Of a DNA stretch of 64,000 nt, positions 24,099 through 37,600 are shown in pieces. Below the pieces are notes generated by a model. That model saw only the letters and a program-made list of their open reading frames with translations. It was not told the DNA's origin and made no database searches. The stretch's first letter is position 1, and every line of letters begins with the position of its first letter. A program made the translations under genes and the position numbers. The stretch is from Piscicola geometra (lineage: Eukaryota > Annelida > Clitellata > Hirudinida > Piscicolidae), in NCBI GenBank assembly GCA_943735955.1, contig OX030961.1:1354308-1418307 (forward strand), in the 5' to 3' direction.

Positions 24099-27000
24099 TC
24101 ACTTGATGCCGGCCTTGATGTGGCTGAAATGCTTGCAGCCTCTCAGGTCGCCACTAAGGTCACTCACGAAGGCACTCAGCTTGCTGTCGCTGCCCTTCAG
24201 TCTCCTGTTGAGCGCCACCACCAGGTGGATGTCGCCCTCCACCTTCGTCAGCACGTACGTCCTGTTCTGTCATCGTTGTGTGTGGTGGCTTCAATGTGGG
24301 GTGGTGGCTTCAATGTGGTGTGGTGGATTCAATGTGGGGTGGTGGCTTCAATGTGGGGTGGTGGCTTCAATGTGGGGTGGTGGCTTCAATGTGGGGTGGT
24401 GGCTTCAATGTGGGGTGTTGGCTTCAATGTGGGGTGGTGGCTTCAAACTGGGGTGTTGGCTTCAATGTGGGGTGGTGGCTTCAATGTGGGGTGGTGGCTT
24501 CAATGTGGGGTGGTGGCTTCAATGTGGGGTGGTGGCTTCAATGTGGGGTGGTGGCTTCAATGTGGGGGTTGGCTTCAATGTGGGGTGGTGGCTTCAATGT
24601 GGGGTGGTGGCTTCAATGTGGGGTGGTGGCTTCAATGTGGGGGTTGGCTTCAATGTGGGGTGGTGGCTTCAATGTGGGGTGGTGGCTTCAATGTGGGGTG
24701 TTGGCTTCAATGTGGGGTGTTGGCTTCAATGTGGGGTGGTGGCTTCAGACATGAAAATATTAAAAGAGCAAATGGAGTGTTAGATGGGGACATGGGTATA
24801 TCTATTATAATATTTTATAACTGAAATCATTCGTTTTTTTGGGAGTCTGCGTTATGAAGAAATTTGATTCTAAAATTCCTAAACTGTGTGTAACCAGATG
24901 GTCAGAAAAATACAATAGTAATCGTTTTTTCAAAAGCAAGTTGTCTAAAAATTGACGGAAGAGGGGAATACAAAACAAATCAACTGAATGGTGCCGCCTG
25001 TGAGGTGTCATTTCTCGTGTCGTTCTGTTTAATTACAAAATATTCTGCTATGCTATGAGCAAGCACGTACTGCATGGGTCAAGCAGTTGAAATTTTACAA
25101 GAGTCTGTGCAGACGTAAGCGAGAGCAGTTCTGGAACTTGAAGCTTTCTCAGTCCAAAGGAAAGTCAGCTGATACTTGGAAACTCATCAATAGCATCGCG
25201 GGCAGAAGTAAGACGTCGTCAGTCTCAGGCATCAGTGCTGATGACTATCACGCACACCTTACAGAGAAAGTTGTGCTGGCAAGAAGGTCAATCAGTGCCC
25301 AAGATTACCCAACATTTTCGTTTTGCGAGCACGGGCTCAGTTAGAATGGGTTCAGCATTGTCCACGAAAAAGAAGTAGTTAGGGCTATTCAAGGGCTTCC
25401 GAATAAGCAGTGCTCGAATGACCCGGTTCCTACATGGCTGTTGAAGGAGATATCTGGAGTAATTGCTCCTTTTTTAGTGAGCTTATTCAACAGGTCTTTT
25501 TCGGCAGGCAGGGTTCCGAAGTCTTTCAAGTCGGCCTACATCACGCCACTGCTCAAGAAGCCGAGTCTTAAACTCACTGAAACTTCGTCCTACAGGCCTA
25601 TTTCAAACTTGAGGGTGTTGTTAAAACTCATGGAAAGATTAGTTCTCAACAGAGTAGTCAACTACCTGGCAGAATTTCATTTTTTCCCTCCTTTGCAGTC
25701 AGCCTACCGTCGTCATCATTCGACAGAAACTGCCATAACCAAAGTCTTTTCAGACATCTTTGAGGCAGCAGATGACGGTAAGCTCACAATGTTAGTATTG
25801 CTTGATCTATCGGCAGCTTTCGATCTGGTAGATCATGCAACACTGCTCCGAAGACTGCATATCTCCTATGGTTTCTCTGACTCTGCGTTAGAATGGTTTA
25901 GGGACGACTTAAGTGACAGATGTTTTGACATCTGCTGTAGTGGGACAAAATCGACAATGTCGGTTTCCGCTGTAGGATTCCCCCAAGGTTCAGTTCTTGT
26001 TTCTTCACTGTTCTTGTTGTACACTGGAGATTTGGAAAGAATAGCAGCTAGACATGAGCTTGCTTTTCATCAGTATTCTGATGACACCCAGATTTACGGT
26101 CATTGCATTAAAGGTCATCAGGCTGACCTGCAAGAAAGGGTGTCATCATGCATTGATGAAATTGCTGCTTGGATGGGTGCCAATCAACTGAAACTTAACT
26201 CCAGCAAAACTGAAGTTATCTGGCTCTCATCCCGTCGAAACTCTATTCACACTCCCAAAGATATAGTTCGCATTTGTCAGAACGAGATAATTCTTTCCGA
26301 TAGTGTCAGAAACCTAGGAGTTTATCTCGACAAAGACCTCACCATGACGACACACATCAACAAGGTGACTCAAACCTGCTTTGCTTCTTTACGCCAAATA
26401 CGATTCATAAGAAAGTTATTGACCAAGAACTGACTGAGAACATTGGCTTCTGCTTTGGTTCTCAGTCGAACTGACTATGGCAATATCATTCTTACTGGGT
26501 TGCCAATAGAGGTCGGATTGGGTACCCAATCCGACCAGGTACCCGCGGGTACCTGCGGGACTCCCGCAGGAATGGGAATGAAAATTAATTTCGGGACGGG
26601 AAAATACGGGAACCGGGAATAGGTTTTCGGGACGGGAACGGGAATCAATATTCAAATCGGGAACGGGAATCAACTTTTAAATCGGGAACGGGAAAAACGG
26701 GAATAAAAGTTATTGGGATTGGATTCTTTAACAATCATACTTCAGCAAACTCCTAAGTATGGAAATCTCTATTTCATCGATACTCTGTACTTGAAATAAG
26801 TATTAAATGCAATGGAAATGTATAACGAAGCCACCATTGCGTTGTCAATGTCAAAATCTCCAACATTACATTTGAAGTTGTTATGGCGAGTGCAAATATT
26901 AGAAAAATTAGAACAAATGAGCGATGATGAAAACTTGTCAGATGAAATCAAACTGGTCAGTTATCTTATTTTTATTTTATAAATTCAAACTTTGAATTTA

Positions 27001-28649
27001 ATTCTTAATTTCCAGTTGAATACTCAGTTGATCATTTTAACAAAAAAAGATGCCCATTGATCTTATTCATATGGCAGCATGTCTGTTGCATCCCCAGTTT
27101 AAAAGAATAATAGGAAAAAAGTTTGGGATAGAAAAAAATAAATAACAAGACTTTCATTAGAGAAAATGTATTTCCATTTTGGACAGCCAGACCAAGCTCA
27201 AGTGACGTTGAGGTAAAAAACAAATGATGGTTATTTATACCCTATATGTTAGTTTTATAACGTGAAAATTATAATACAGTTTTTTACTATCAAATTATAC
27301 GAATAATTTTATTAATGCAGTTGTGAAGAATAAGAATTTTGTCAAAAAACATATTTATAACATTATTGAGGAATTAATAATAATGAACGAGGGAAAAAAC
27401 TAGGAATAGGATGAATTGTACAAGTATTCACAATTACGTCCCACCAAAATTGAAGATTATAAAGATTTTTAATTTATTGGAATAAAATGAGCAATTTTCC
27501 AATACTACAAGAAGTAGCCAACATTTTGCTTAGTATACCTGCAAGTTCTATTTCCTGTGAACGGAATTTGTCAACATGTGGTCGTTTAACTTCAGACCCA
27601 AGATCACCTAATTTGAAAGCTGAAACTCTTGACGGTTTAACCCGTGTTGAAAGCAATAAAGACTTGATTGAATCACTCAAAAACAAAGACTAACTTCAAT
27701 ACTTTCATATCAATAAATATTTGATATTTAAATCGTGATTTTTTATTTTTTTAAAGAAATATTTTCTGACTTTCAAATAATGAACTTTAAGAAATGTTAG
27801 GACTAGCAAGTTTGGGACCGGTGAAAACGGCAGCAAAAACAAATAAATAAACAAAATTTTTGTTGTTGAAATGTGTCGGGACCGGGAATCGAATTGCGGG
27901 AACGGGACGAGACGGGAATCAAAATTCTGATAGTCCATCGGGAACGGGACGGGACGGGACGGGAAAACAAAATTCGGGAACGGGACGGGACCGGAAATGA
28001 AAAATCGTCCATATCCGACCTCTAGTTGCCAATGAGGCAGCTGCAGAAAATTCAGTCTGTAATCAACACTACATCTAGACTCATAACAGGTGCTAGAAAG
28101 TATGATCACATCAGCCCTGTTCTCAAGGAGCTCCACTGGCTTCGTGTTGAAAACAGAATAGAATACAAAAACATCTTGTTAATGCACAAGTGTCTGTCTA
28201 ATGAGTGCCCAGATTATTTGTCGAGTAGTATTGTCATGAGAGCAAGTCTTCCCCAGAGGGAAAGACTCAGGTCTTCCAGGTCAAGAGGTGTAGTTGCACA
28301 GAGCTACAAACTCAAGTATGCAGTTGCAAGAAGCTTTTTTGTCGCAGCGCCGACTCTTTGGAATAGTCTTCCCAATAGACTCAAATCCCCGAGCTCGACC
28401 GCGTCATTCAGCCGTTCCCTGAAAACGTACTTGTTCGACCGATAACAATAACTTACAAATTTACTGCTCAATTTCCATTCATCAATTTCGTGCTTGCCAA
28501 TTTCATCCTTATTTTTTTTATTTATACTAATGGTCAATACTAATTGTAAATTAAATCATAATAATAATATAATATAGATATATATATACTTTTATTTTAA
28601 ATTTATTGCTATTATTTCAGTTCAAACCTTTATAAAAATTTATTTTGTC

Positions 28650-28688
<39 letters not shown>

Positions 28689-31600
28689 AATGATTAAATT
28701 TTTTATTTCAATAATTTACTTCACCTATACTTACCATTTATTCATCTATCATTATTAATATTATTATCAAATTTTCCATAAATAAGTGGTCTTGAAGCCC
28801 GTCCGGGTTCACGCCACGTTAACAAACACTCGTCGTTGTATTGTATTGTATGCTAGAACCAGTAACTTTATGAAAACAAGTCAACACATGCAAATTATTT
28901 TAGATCTGTTGAATGATCAACCAGAAAAGGCAGAGAATGTTACAGAAGTCATCTTTAAAAGATTCAGATTACGGGGACAATCTGAATAAAGATTTAAACA
29001 AAACTCTAATTTTTGGTCGAAAAAAACACAAAAGCAACCTTTCAGCTCATACGCCATTTTAGTTTTGGAGAAGATGCACACATGCATTCAAGCATACCGT
29101 CTTTAAAAAGTCCTTTTTCCACAGATGATTAGCCTGCGTTTAGTTTAACTCATTTCCATCCATGCAGCATGAAAGACCTCTCTTTGAATAATTTGATTAA
29201 AAAGCCCTGTTAAAAAGTATGGTATAGAAGGCACTGAATATAATAATAATGCGTATTTATAATGCACGCAACTGAGGCGCCACTCACACGACATAAGTCG
29301 TGAAACACCGCATCATATACACTAGGTATAGATAGCTCACGGTTGGCTGAACAGAGATTCAAACTGGCGACCTTTATATTGCATGTCCAACAACTTTACC
29401 ATTTAGGCCAACCCGCTCCCCATAGATGAGAAAGAAAGCTCGCCAGAATTGAAGGAGAAGAATTATGGTCAAAGATATACATGATATCTATAACTTTTTA
29501 AAAAACTACTGATTTTTTCCCCCACATTAAAAAGGCATAATTAATTTTACTCACTCTACCCTGCACAACCAGCACTGTAGAACGTTCATTTAGCTCTCTT
29601 CAGTGAACTAAAACATGTAACAGAAGACATTTTAAAGATGCAGGAGACTACACGGACAGGCTGAATATAGATTTGAATGGCTGAAAAGCACTGTTAGGGA
29701 AAACCGACTCAGTAGATTGGCCGTGTTGAGAATTCATTGTCAATGGGTTTCAGCAAACAAAAAACAACTTAGCGAAAAAGTAATTGCGGGTCTTATTAAA
29801 TAATCTAACACCAACCAAAAATGGGTGGAGTTAAGTAGTTAAGGGGTGAAGCTTTAGGGTTAGGGTTATTATTAAAGATTAATATTAATTAAGAGTTTAA
29901 AAATTACTTTTAGAAAGCTTCTTTATGAAAAATATTTGTTTGATGTATATTATGTAAATAAAGGTTTTTTTCTTTATATGTAAATAAAGGTTTTTTTCTT
30001 TATATGTAAATAAAGGTTTTTTTCTTTATATGTAAATAAAGGTTTTTTTCTTTATATGTAAATAAAGGTTTTTTTCCTTATATGTAAATAAAGGTTTTTT
30101 TCTTTATATGTAAGTAATTTTTTCCCTTATAATATAAAAATTTGACGTTTTAAATAAAGTTTTTTCTGTGTTGAATGATGCAAACATTTTTAAAGTAAAT
30201 TTTATAAAAAGACTGCCCCGATGTAGAATGAAGCTATTGAAGTGAACGAACATTTAGGAAGTGGTAGTTGGCCTTCTGGTGGGTGAGTTCTTGCGACTTC
30301 TTGGCAAAGAATTCTTGCAACGGCCTCAAGCAGTCCTCGTCAGGCCTCTTCTGTGGTGCAGGTGGTGCTTGTGTGGCTATGGTGCAGGTGGGGATGGTGC
30401 TTGTGTGGCTATGGTGCAGGTGGGGGTGGTGCTTGTGTGGCTATGGTGCAGGTGGGAGTGGTGCTTGTGTGGCTATGGTGCAGGTGGGGGCGGTGCTTGT
30501 GTGGCTATGGTGCAGGTGGGGGTGGTGCTTGTGTGGCTGTGGTGCAGGTGGGGATGGTGCTTGTGTGGCTATGGTGCAGATGGGGATGGTGCTTGTGTGG
30601 CTATGGTGCAGATGGGGATGGTGCTTGTGTGGCTATGGTGCAGATGGGGATGGTGCTTGTGTGGCAATGGTGCAGATGGGGGTGGTGCTTGTGTGGCTGT
30701 GATGGAGGTGGTGCTTTTGTGGCTGCGATGATGTGAGTGGCTCTAGTGGTTGGTGTGGTGGTTGGTGTAGTGGTTGGTGTAGTTGTTGGTGTGGTGATTG
30801 GTGTGGTGGTTGGTGTAGTGGTTGGTGTGGTGGTTGGTGTGGTGGTTGGTGTGGAGGTTGGTGTAGTGGTTGGTGTAGTGGTTGGTGTGGTGGTTGGTGT
30901 GGTGGTTGGTGTGGTGGTTGGTGTAGTGGTTGGTGTAGTGGTTGGTGTAGTGGTTGGTGTGGTGGTTGGTGTAGTGGTTGGTGTGGTGGTTGGTGTGGTG
31001 GTTGGTGTAGTGGTTGGTGTGGTGGTTGGTATGGTGGTTGGTGTGGTGGTTGGTGTGGTGGTTGGTGTGGTGGTTGGTGTGGTGGTTGGTGTGGTGGTTG
31101 GTGTGGTGGTTGGTGTAGTGGTTGGTGTGGTGGTTGGTGTGGTGGTTGGTGTGGTGGTTGGTGTGGTGGTTGGTGTAGTGGTTGGTGTGGTGGTTGGTGT
31201 GGTGGTTGGTGTAGTGGTTGGTGTGGTGGTTGGTGTGGTGGTTGGTGTGGTGGTTGGTGTGGTGGTTGGTGTGGTGGTTGGTATGGTGGTTGGTGTGGTG
31301 GTTGGTGTGGTGGTTGGTGTAGTGGTTGGTGTGGTGGTTGGTGTGGTGGTTGGTGTGGTGGTTGGTGTGGTGGTTGGTGTGGTGGTTGGTGTGGTGGTTG
31401 GTGTGGTGGTTGGTGTGGTGGTTGGTGTGGTGGTTGGTGGGCACTGAAGCTGCTGCAGACTCACGTGCGGGTAGCTGAAGAAGATCATCTGCCTGAAGCT
31501 GTTTACTTCTTGCTCTCTGACGTCACTGCTCTCTTCATTGCGTATCTTCTTTGATGTTTTTTCTTTTGTATTATTATTATTTTCTTCTATATTTTTATTA

Positions 31601-34600
31601 TTATTATTGTTCGTTTCTATATTTCTCTCATTCTTAGTAGTAGTAGTAGTAGAAGTATATTGGTGCTTTCTTGAAGCCTCGTCATCAAGCTGCTTGCGAC
31701 CATTAGTGACAGCAGGCCACTTGGCAGCAGGTAGGACGTAACCACGGCAACCCGTGCTGAGTGCATGCTTGGAGACCAGCATCACTGACACTGCGTCTGC
31801 CTTCTTGCTGAAGGCATGCACTCTGTGGTGGTGGTGGTAGTTATGATGATGATCTTGGTGGTAGTTATGATGATGACGGTAGTGGTGGTTGCTATGGTGA
31901 TGATCGTGGTGGTTGTTATCAGTGTTATTTTCGTAACGATAACGACAATTCTCAATAGTCGTTCCACGAAAACTGAAATAAAAACTAAATTTATTTTCAA
32001 AACGAAAATTAAAGAAATGTTTATGATCTGCCAATATATGCAAATGATATATAATATAAAAAATATAAGTCTATATTATACACGTTATTTTTGGGCTTTA
32101 TGGAAGTAGCGCCATTTTAAAACGTTATTTTATTACCGCTTCGCTTTGTCAATAAATTATCACTTATTTTAATCGTAAATTTGTTATTATATTTCAAATT
32201 TGTTATTACTCAATAATTTACGTAATCAATTCTTATAATATTTCAATTGACTGTTAATTTTTTAAAACTCATTTTTTGTTAATATACTGTTCTATTGTAC
32301 TGTTTCATTTTATGATAAATTATTTTTTTAGATATAAAAAAAAGTGTTAAAAGTTGTAAATTAATATATTTTCAAAACTGAAACGAAAATAAAAACTATA
32401 ATTATTTTATGAAACGAAAATAACACTGGTTGTTATGATGATGATCGTGGTGGTAGTTATGATGATGATCGTGGTGGTAGTTATGATGATGATCGTGGTG
32501 GTAGTTATGATGATGATCGTGGTGGTAGTTATGATGATGATCGTGGTGGTAGTTATGATGATGATCGTGGTGGTAGTTATGATGATGATCGTGGTGGTAG
32601 TTATGATGATGATCGTCGTGGTAGTTATGATGATGATCGTGGTGGTAGTTATGATGATGATCGTGGTGGTTGTTATGATGATGATCGTGGTGGTAGTTAT
32701 GATGATGATCGTGGTGGTAGTTATGATGATGATCGTGGTGGTAGTTATGATGATGATCGTGGTGGTAGTTATGATGATGATCGTGGTGGTAGTTATGATG
32801 ATGATCGTGGTGATTGTTATGATGATGATCGTGGTGATTGTTATGATGATGATCGTGGTGGTTGTTATGATGATGATCGTGGTGGTAGTTATGTAGACGA
32901 TGATGAAATTAGGTCTGATGATGGTAGTGGTGGTAAATATGATGGTTTTGGTAGATGTAATGATGATGAGTGGTAGTGGTAATGATTGTGGTGGTAGTTG
33001 AGATGATGAAAGTGCAAGTAAATATGATGGTAGTGACCGTAATTATGTTGATGGTGGTAGTTATGCTTGTGGTATCAACATGGTGATGATAGATATGATG
33101 ATTCTAGTTTTGGTAATATTGATATTGAAGAGTGGTGGTTATGATGATGGTGGTAGTAGTGGTGTAGTTATGATGATGGTGGTAGTAGTGGTGATAGTTA
33201 TGATGATAATGGTGGCGGTAGTTATGATGATGGTGGTAGCAGTGGTGTAGTTATGATGATGGTGGTAGCAGTGGCGGTAGTTATGATGATGGTGGTAGCA
33301 GTGGTGTAGTTATGATGATGGTGGTAGCAGTGGCGGTAGTTATGATAATGGTGGTAGCAGTGGTGTAGTTATGATGATGGTGGTAGTAGTGGTGGTGGTT
33401 ATGATGATGGTGGTAGCAGTGGTGGTAGTTATGATGATAATGGTGGCGGTAGTTATGATGATGGTGGTAGTAGTGGTGGTGGTTATGATGATGGTGGTAG
33501 CAGTGGTGGTGGTTATGATGATGGTGGTAGCAGTGGTAGTGGTTATGATGATGGTGGTAGTAGTGGCGGTTGTTATGATGATGGTGGTAGCAGTGGTGTA
33601 GTTATGATGATGGTGGTAGCAGTGGTGTAGTTATGATGATGGTGGTAGCAGTGTTGTAGATATGATGATGGTGGTAGCAGTGGTGTAGTTATGATGATGG
33701 TGGTGGTGGTAGTGGTGATAGTTATGATGATAATGGTGGTGGTAGTTATGATGACCGTTGTGGATGTAGTTATAATGGTAGTATCAGCAGCAAAATGTCA
33801 TGAAATCAAACAACCAAACGCAAAGATAAAAGCAGGGTCAAGATGAATTCATAGGAAGAGAGCTTGGTGCAGTGATGCAGGCGCCTACCTGGAGAGGTAG
33901 TCGCAGGAGGCCTTGCCCATGAGACAACGTGTGTCGGAGGGGTTGGAGGCTTGCTTGCACAGCACCTGAGTGTTGATGGGTTGAGGAGTGGTGGAATGGA
34001 GGAGTGTTGATGGGTTGAGGAGTGGTGGAATGGAGGAGTGTTGATGGGTTGAGGAGTGGTGGAATGGAGGAGTGTTGATGGGTTGAGGAGTGGTGGAATG
34101 GAGGAGTGTTGATGGGTTGAGGAGTGGTGGAATGGAGGAGTGTTGATGGGTTGAGGAGTGGTGGAATGGAGGAGTGTTGATGGGTTGAGGAGTGGTGGAA
34201 TGGAGGAGTGTTGATGGGTTGAGGAGTGGTGGAATGGAAGAGTGTTGATGGGTTGAGGAGTGGTGGAATGGAGGAGTGTTGATGGGTTGAGGAGTGGTGG
34301 AATGGAGGAGTGTTGATGGGTTGAGGAGTGGTGGAATGGAGGAGTGTTGATGGGTTGAGGAGTGGTGGAATGGAGGAGTGTTGATGGATTGAGGAGTGGT
34401 GGAATGGAGGAGTGTTGATGGGTTGAGGAGTGGTGGAATGGAGGAGTGTTGATGGGTTGAGGAGTGGTGGAATGGAGGAGTGTTGATGGGTTGAGGAGTG
34501 GTGGAATGGAGGAGTGTTGATGGGTTGAGGAGTGGTGGAATGGAGGAGTGTTGATGGGTTGAGGAGTGGTGGAATGGAGGAGTGTTGATGGGTTGAGGAG

Positions 34601-37600
34601 TGGTGGAATGGAGGAGTGTTGATGGGTTGAGGAGTGGTGGAATGGATGAGTGTTGATGGGTTGAGGAGTGGTGGAATGGAGGAGTGTTGATGGGTTGAGG
34701 AGTGGTGGAATGGAGGAGTGTTACAAAACAATACAATACAACAACGAGTAAGATTATAGTGGCGTAAATCCGGACGGGCCAACTTTGGAAATGTAAATAA
34801 AAATATTAATAATTATTATTATTATAAAATTATTATTAACCATGAGTGAATAGAAAATAAATAAATAAAATGAAGATTAAATTAGAAAGCAAGAAATTGA
34901 TGAATGGAAGAAATGAGCAGTAAATTTGTGGGTTATTGTGATCTGCCAAACAAGTACGTTTTCAGGGAACGGCTGAATGTCGCGGTCGAGCTCGGGGATT
35001 TGAGTCTATTGGGAAGACTATTCCAAAGAGTCGGCGCTGCGACAAAAAGCTTCTTGCACCTGCATACTTGAGTTTGTAGCTCTGTGGAACTACATCTCTT
35101 GACCTAGCAGACCTGAGTCTTTCCCTCTGGGGAAGACTTGCTCTCATGACAATGCTACTCGACAAATAATCTGGACACTTATTGGACAGACACTTGTGCA
35201 TTAAATATCAAAAAGAAGTCTAGTGAGACCTAAAATACTTATTTATTCTTTTATTAATTCGAAAATTTGTTAACACAGAATAGTTCAAAATTCACATTAT
35301 ATTTTACAAATTATTTTTTATTTATCAGAGATAGACACATATAATACATATAATACACATACTACAGTACATTACAATACAATACAATTGATGGACAAAT
35401 AAACTTTTTTAAAGGTTGAAACTGAAATAATAACAATAAATTTAAGATAAAAGTATATATCTATAATATATCATTATTATTATTTATTTTACAATTATTA
35501 TTAGTATAAATAAAAAATAAAGATGAAATTGGGAAGCAAGAAATTGATGAATGGAAAATTAGCAGTAAATTTGTAAGTTATTGTGATCGGTCGAACAAGT
35601 ACGTTTTCAGGGTACGGCTGAATGTCGCGGTCGAGCTCGGGGATTTGAGTCTATTGGGAAGACTATTCCAAAGAGTCGGCGCTGCAACAAAAAAGCTTCT
35701 TGCACCTGCATACTTGAGTTTGTAGCTCTGTGCAACTACATCTCTTGACCTAGCAGACCTGAGTCTTTCCCTCTGGGGAAGACTTGCTCTCATGACAATG
35801 GCCTTTCAAGGTGGAGGTTGAAATTTCCCAGGATTAATACTTCTTCACTGTATGTGGCCAAGATTTCTTTGAAATCCTTGAAGAACACGCTAGAAGCATA
35901 ACCTGTTCGATAAACAACCAAACCAATGACCGCCCTTGAATCAGAAGTGATTCTGACACAAAGATGCTCGAGACTTGAGGACTGAACTTCTGTGTCCAAT
36001 GGTGCAACCTGGAATCCAGAGTCAGCCACGACTGCAACTCCCCCGTGGTTTGTATGCAGCGGGATGAAATGGAGGTGGAGGAGTGTTGAGGGATGGAATG
36101 GAGGTGGAGGAGTGTTGAGGGATGGAATGGAGGTGGAGGAGTGTTGAGAGAGAGAATGGAAGTGGAGGAGTGTTGAGAGATGGAATGGAAGTGGAGGAGT
36201 GTTGAGAGATGGAATGGAGGTGGAGGAGTGTTGAGAGAGGGAATGGAGGTGGAGGAGTGTTGAGAGAAAGAATGGAAGTGGAGGAGTGTTGAGAGATGGA
36301 ATGGAAGTGGAGGAGTGTTGAGGGATGGAATGGAGGTGGAGGAGTGTTGAGAGAGAGAATGGAAGTGGAGGAGTGTTGAGGGATGGAATGGAGGTAGATG
36401 AGTGTTGAAGGATGGAATGGAGGTGGAGGAGTGTTGAGAGAGGAAATGGAGGTGGAAGAGTGTTGAGGGATGGAATGGAGGTGGAGGAGTAATGGCGAAA
36501 AGACTCTGACACCTCGTAGAAGTAGAGAGTGAACTTGTTGAGAAGGAGGTTCTTGAGTTTGAGAAGCCAGCTGAAGATCTCAGGGTGCTTCGTGCCAGCC
36601 TTGCCTGCCCCTCCTACAAATGCGCTCTTCCGCAACTGTGCGAGTTCATAGTTGATGAGATGAAAGCTGTGTGAATGATGGTTTGAAATGAATGAGGTAT
36701 GAGGAGGATGAATGAGGAGGATGAATGAGGAGGATGAATGAGGAGGATGAATGAGGAGGATGAATGAGGAAGATGAATAGGGAAGATGAATGAGGAGGAT
36801 GAATGAGGAGGATGAATGAGGCATGAGGAGGATGAATGAGGCATGAGGAGGATGAATGAGGAGGATGAATGAGGCATGAGGAGGATGAATGAGGAGGATG
36901 AATGAGGCATGAGGAGGATGAATGAGGCATGAGGAGGATGAATGAGGAGGATGAATGAGGCATGAGGAGGATGAATGAGGCATGAGGAGCATGAATGAGG
37001 AGGATGAATGAGGAGGATGAATGAGGAGGATGAATGAGGAGGATGAATGAGGAGGATGAATGAGAAGGATGAATGAGGAGGATGAATGAGGAGGATGAAT
37101 GAGGAGGATGAATGAGGAGGATGAATGAGGAGGATGAATGAGGAGGATGAATGAGGAGGATGAATGAGGAGGATGAATGAGGAGGATGAATGAGGAGGAT
37201 GAATGAGGAGGATGAATGAGGAGGATGAATGAGGCATGAGGAGGATGAATGAGGCATGAGGAGGATGAATGAGGCATGAGGAGGATGAATGAGGCATGAG
37301 GAGGATGAATGAGGAGGATGAATGAGGCATGAGGAGGATGAATGAGGAGGATGAATGAGGCATGAGGAGGATGAATGAGGAGGATGAATGAGGAGGAGGA
37401 ATGAGGCATGAGGAGGATGAATGAGGCATGAGGAGGATGAATGAGGCATGAGGAGGATGAATGAGGAGGATGAATGAGGCATGAGGAGGATGAATGAGGC
37501 ATGTGGAGGATGAATGAGGCATGAGGAGGATGAATGAGGCATGAGGAGGATGAATGAGGCATGAGGAGGATGAATGAGGAGGATGAATGAGGCATGAGGA

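Larger units (their letters stand above)
25066..28860 (+). mobile_element. CR1-like non-LTR retrotransposon, split by hAT-1
   Basis: Segments 25066-26506 and 28025-28860. The frame holds the RT core (TPLLKKPSLK...SYRPISNL, LLDLSAAFDLVDH, GFPQGSVLVSSLF, YSDDTQIY in place of YADD, LNSSKTEV) and, after the insertion, the CR1-type C-terminus TLWNSLPNRLKS...LKTYLF. The 5' endonuclease region is missing and a stop breaks the frame at 26431. The 3' end near 28855 (ttgtattgtattg) is shared with the minus copy at 34726. Confidence 0.9.

Noticed and set aside
30234..30350. KICS2 ending at the stop at 30234 as the main form
   Set aside because: It lacks the conserved C-terminus, which is found at 24266-24099 in phase; kept only as a possible alternative end.
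32435..32896. 153-codon Met/Val-rich frame
   Set aside because: Translation of the 24-bp minisatellite.
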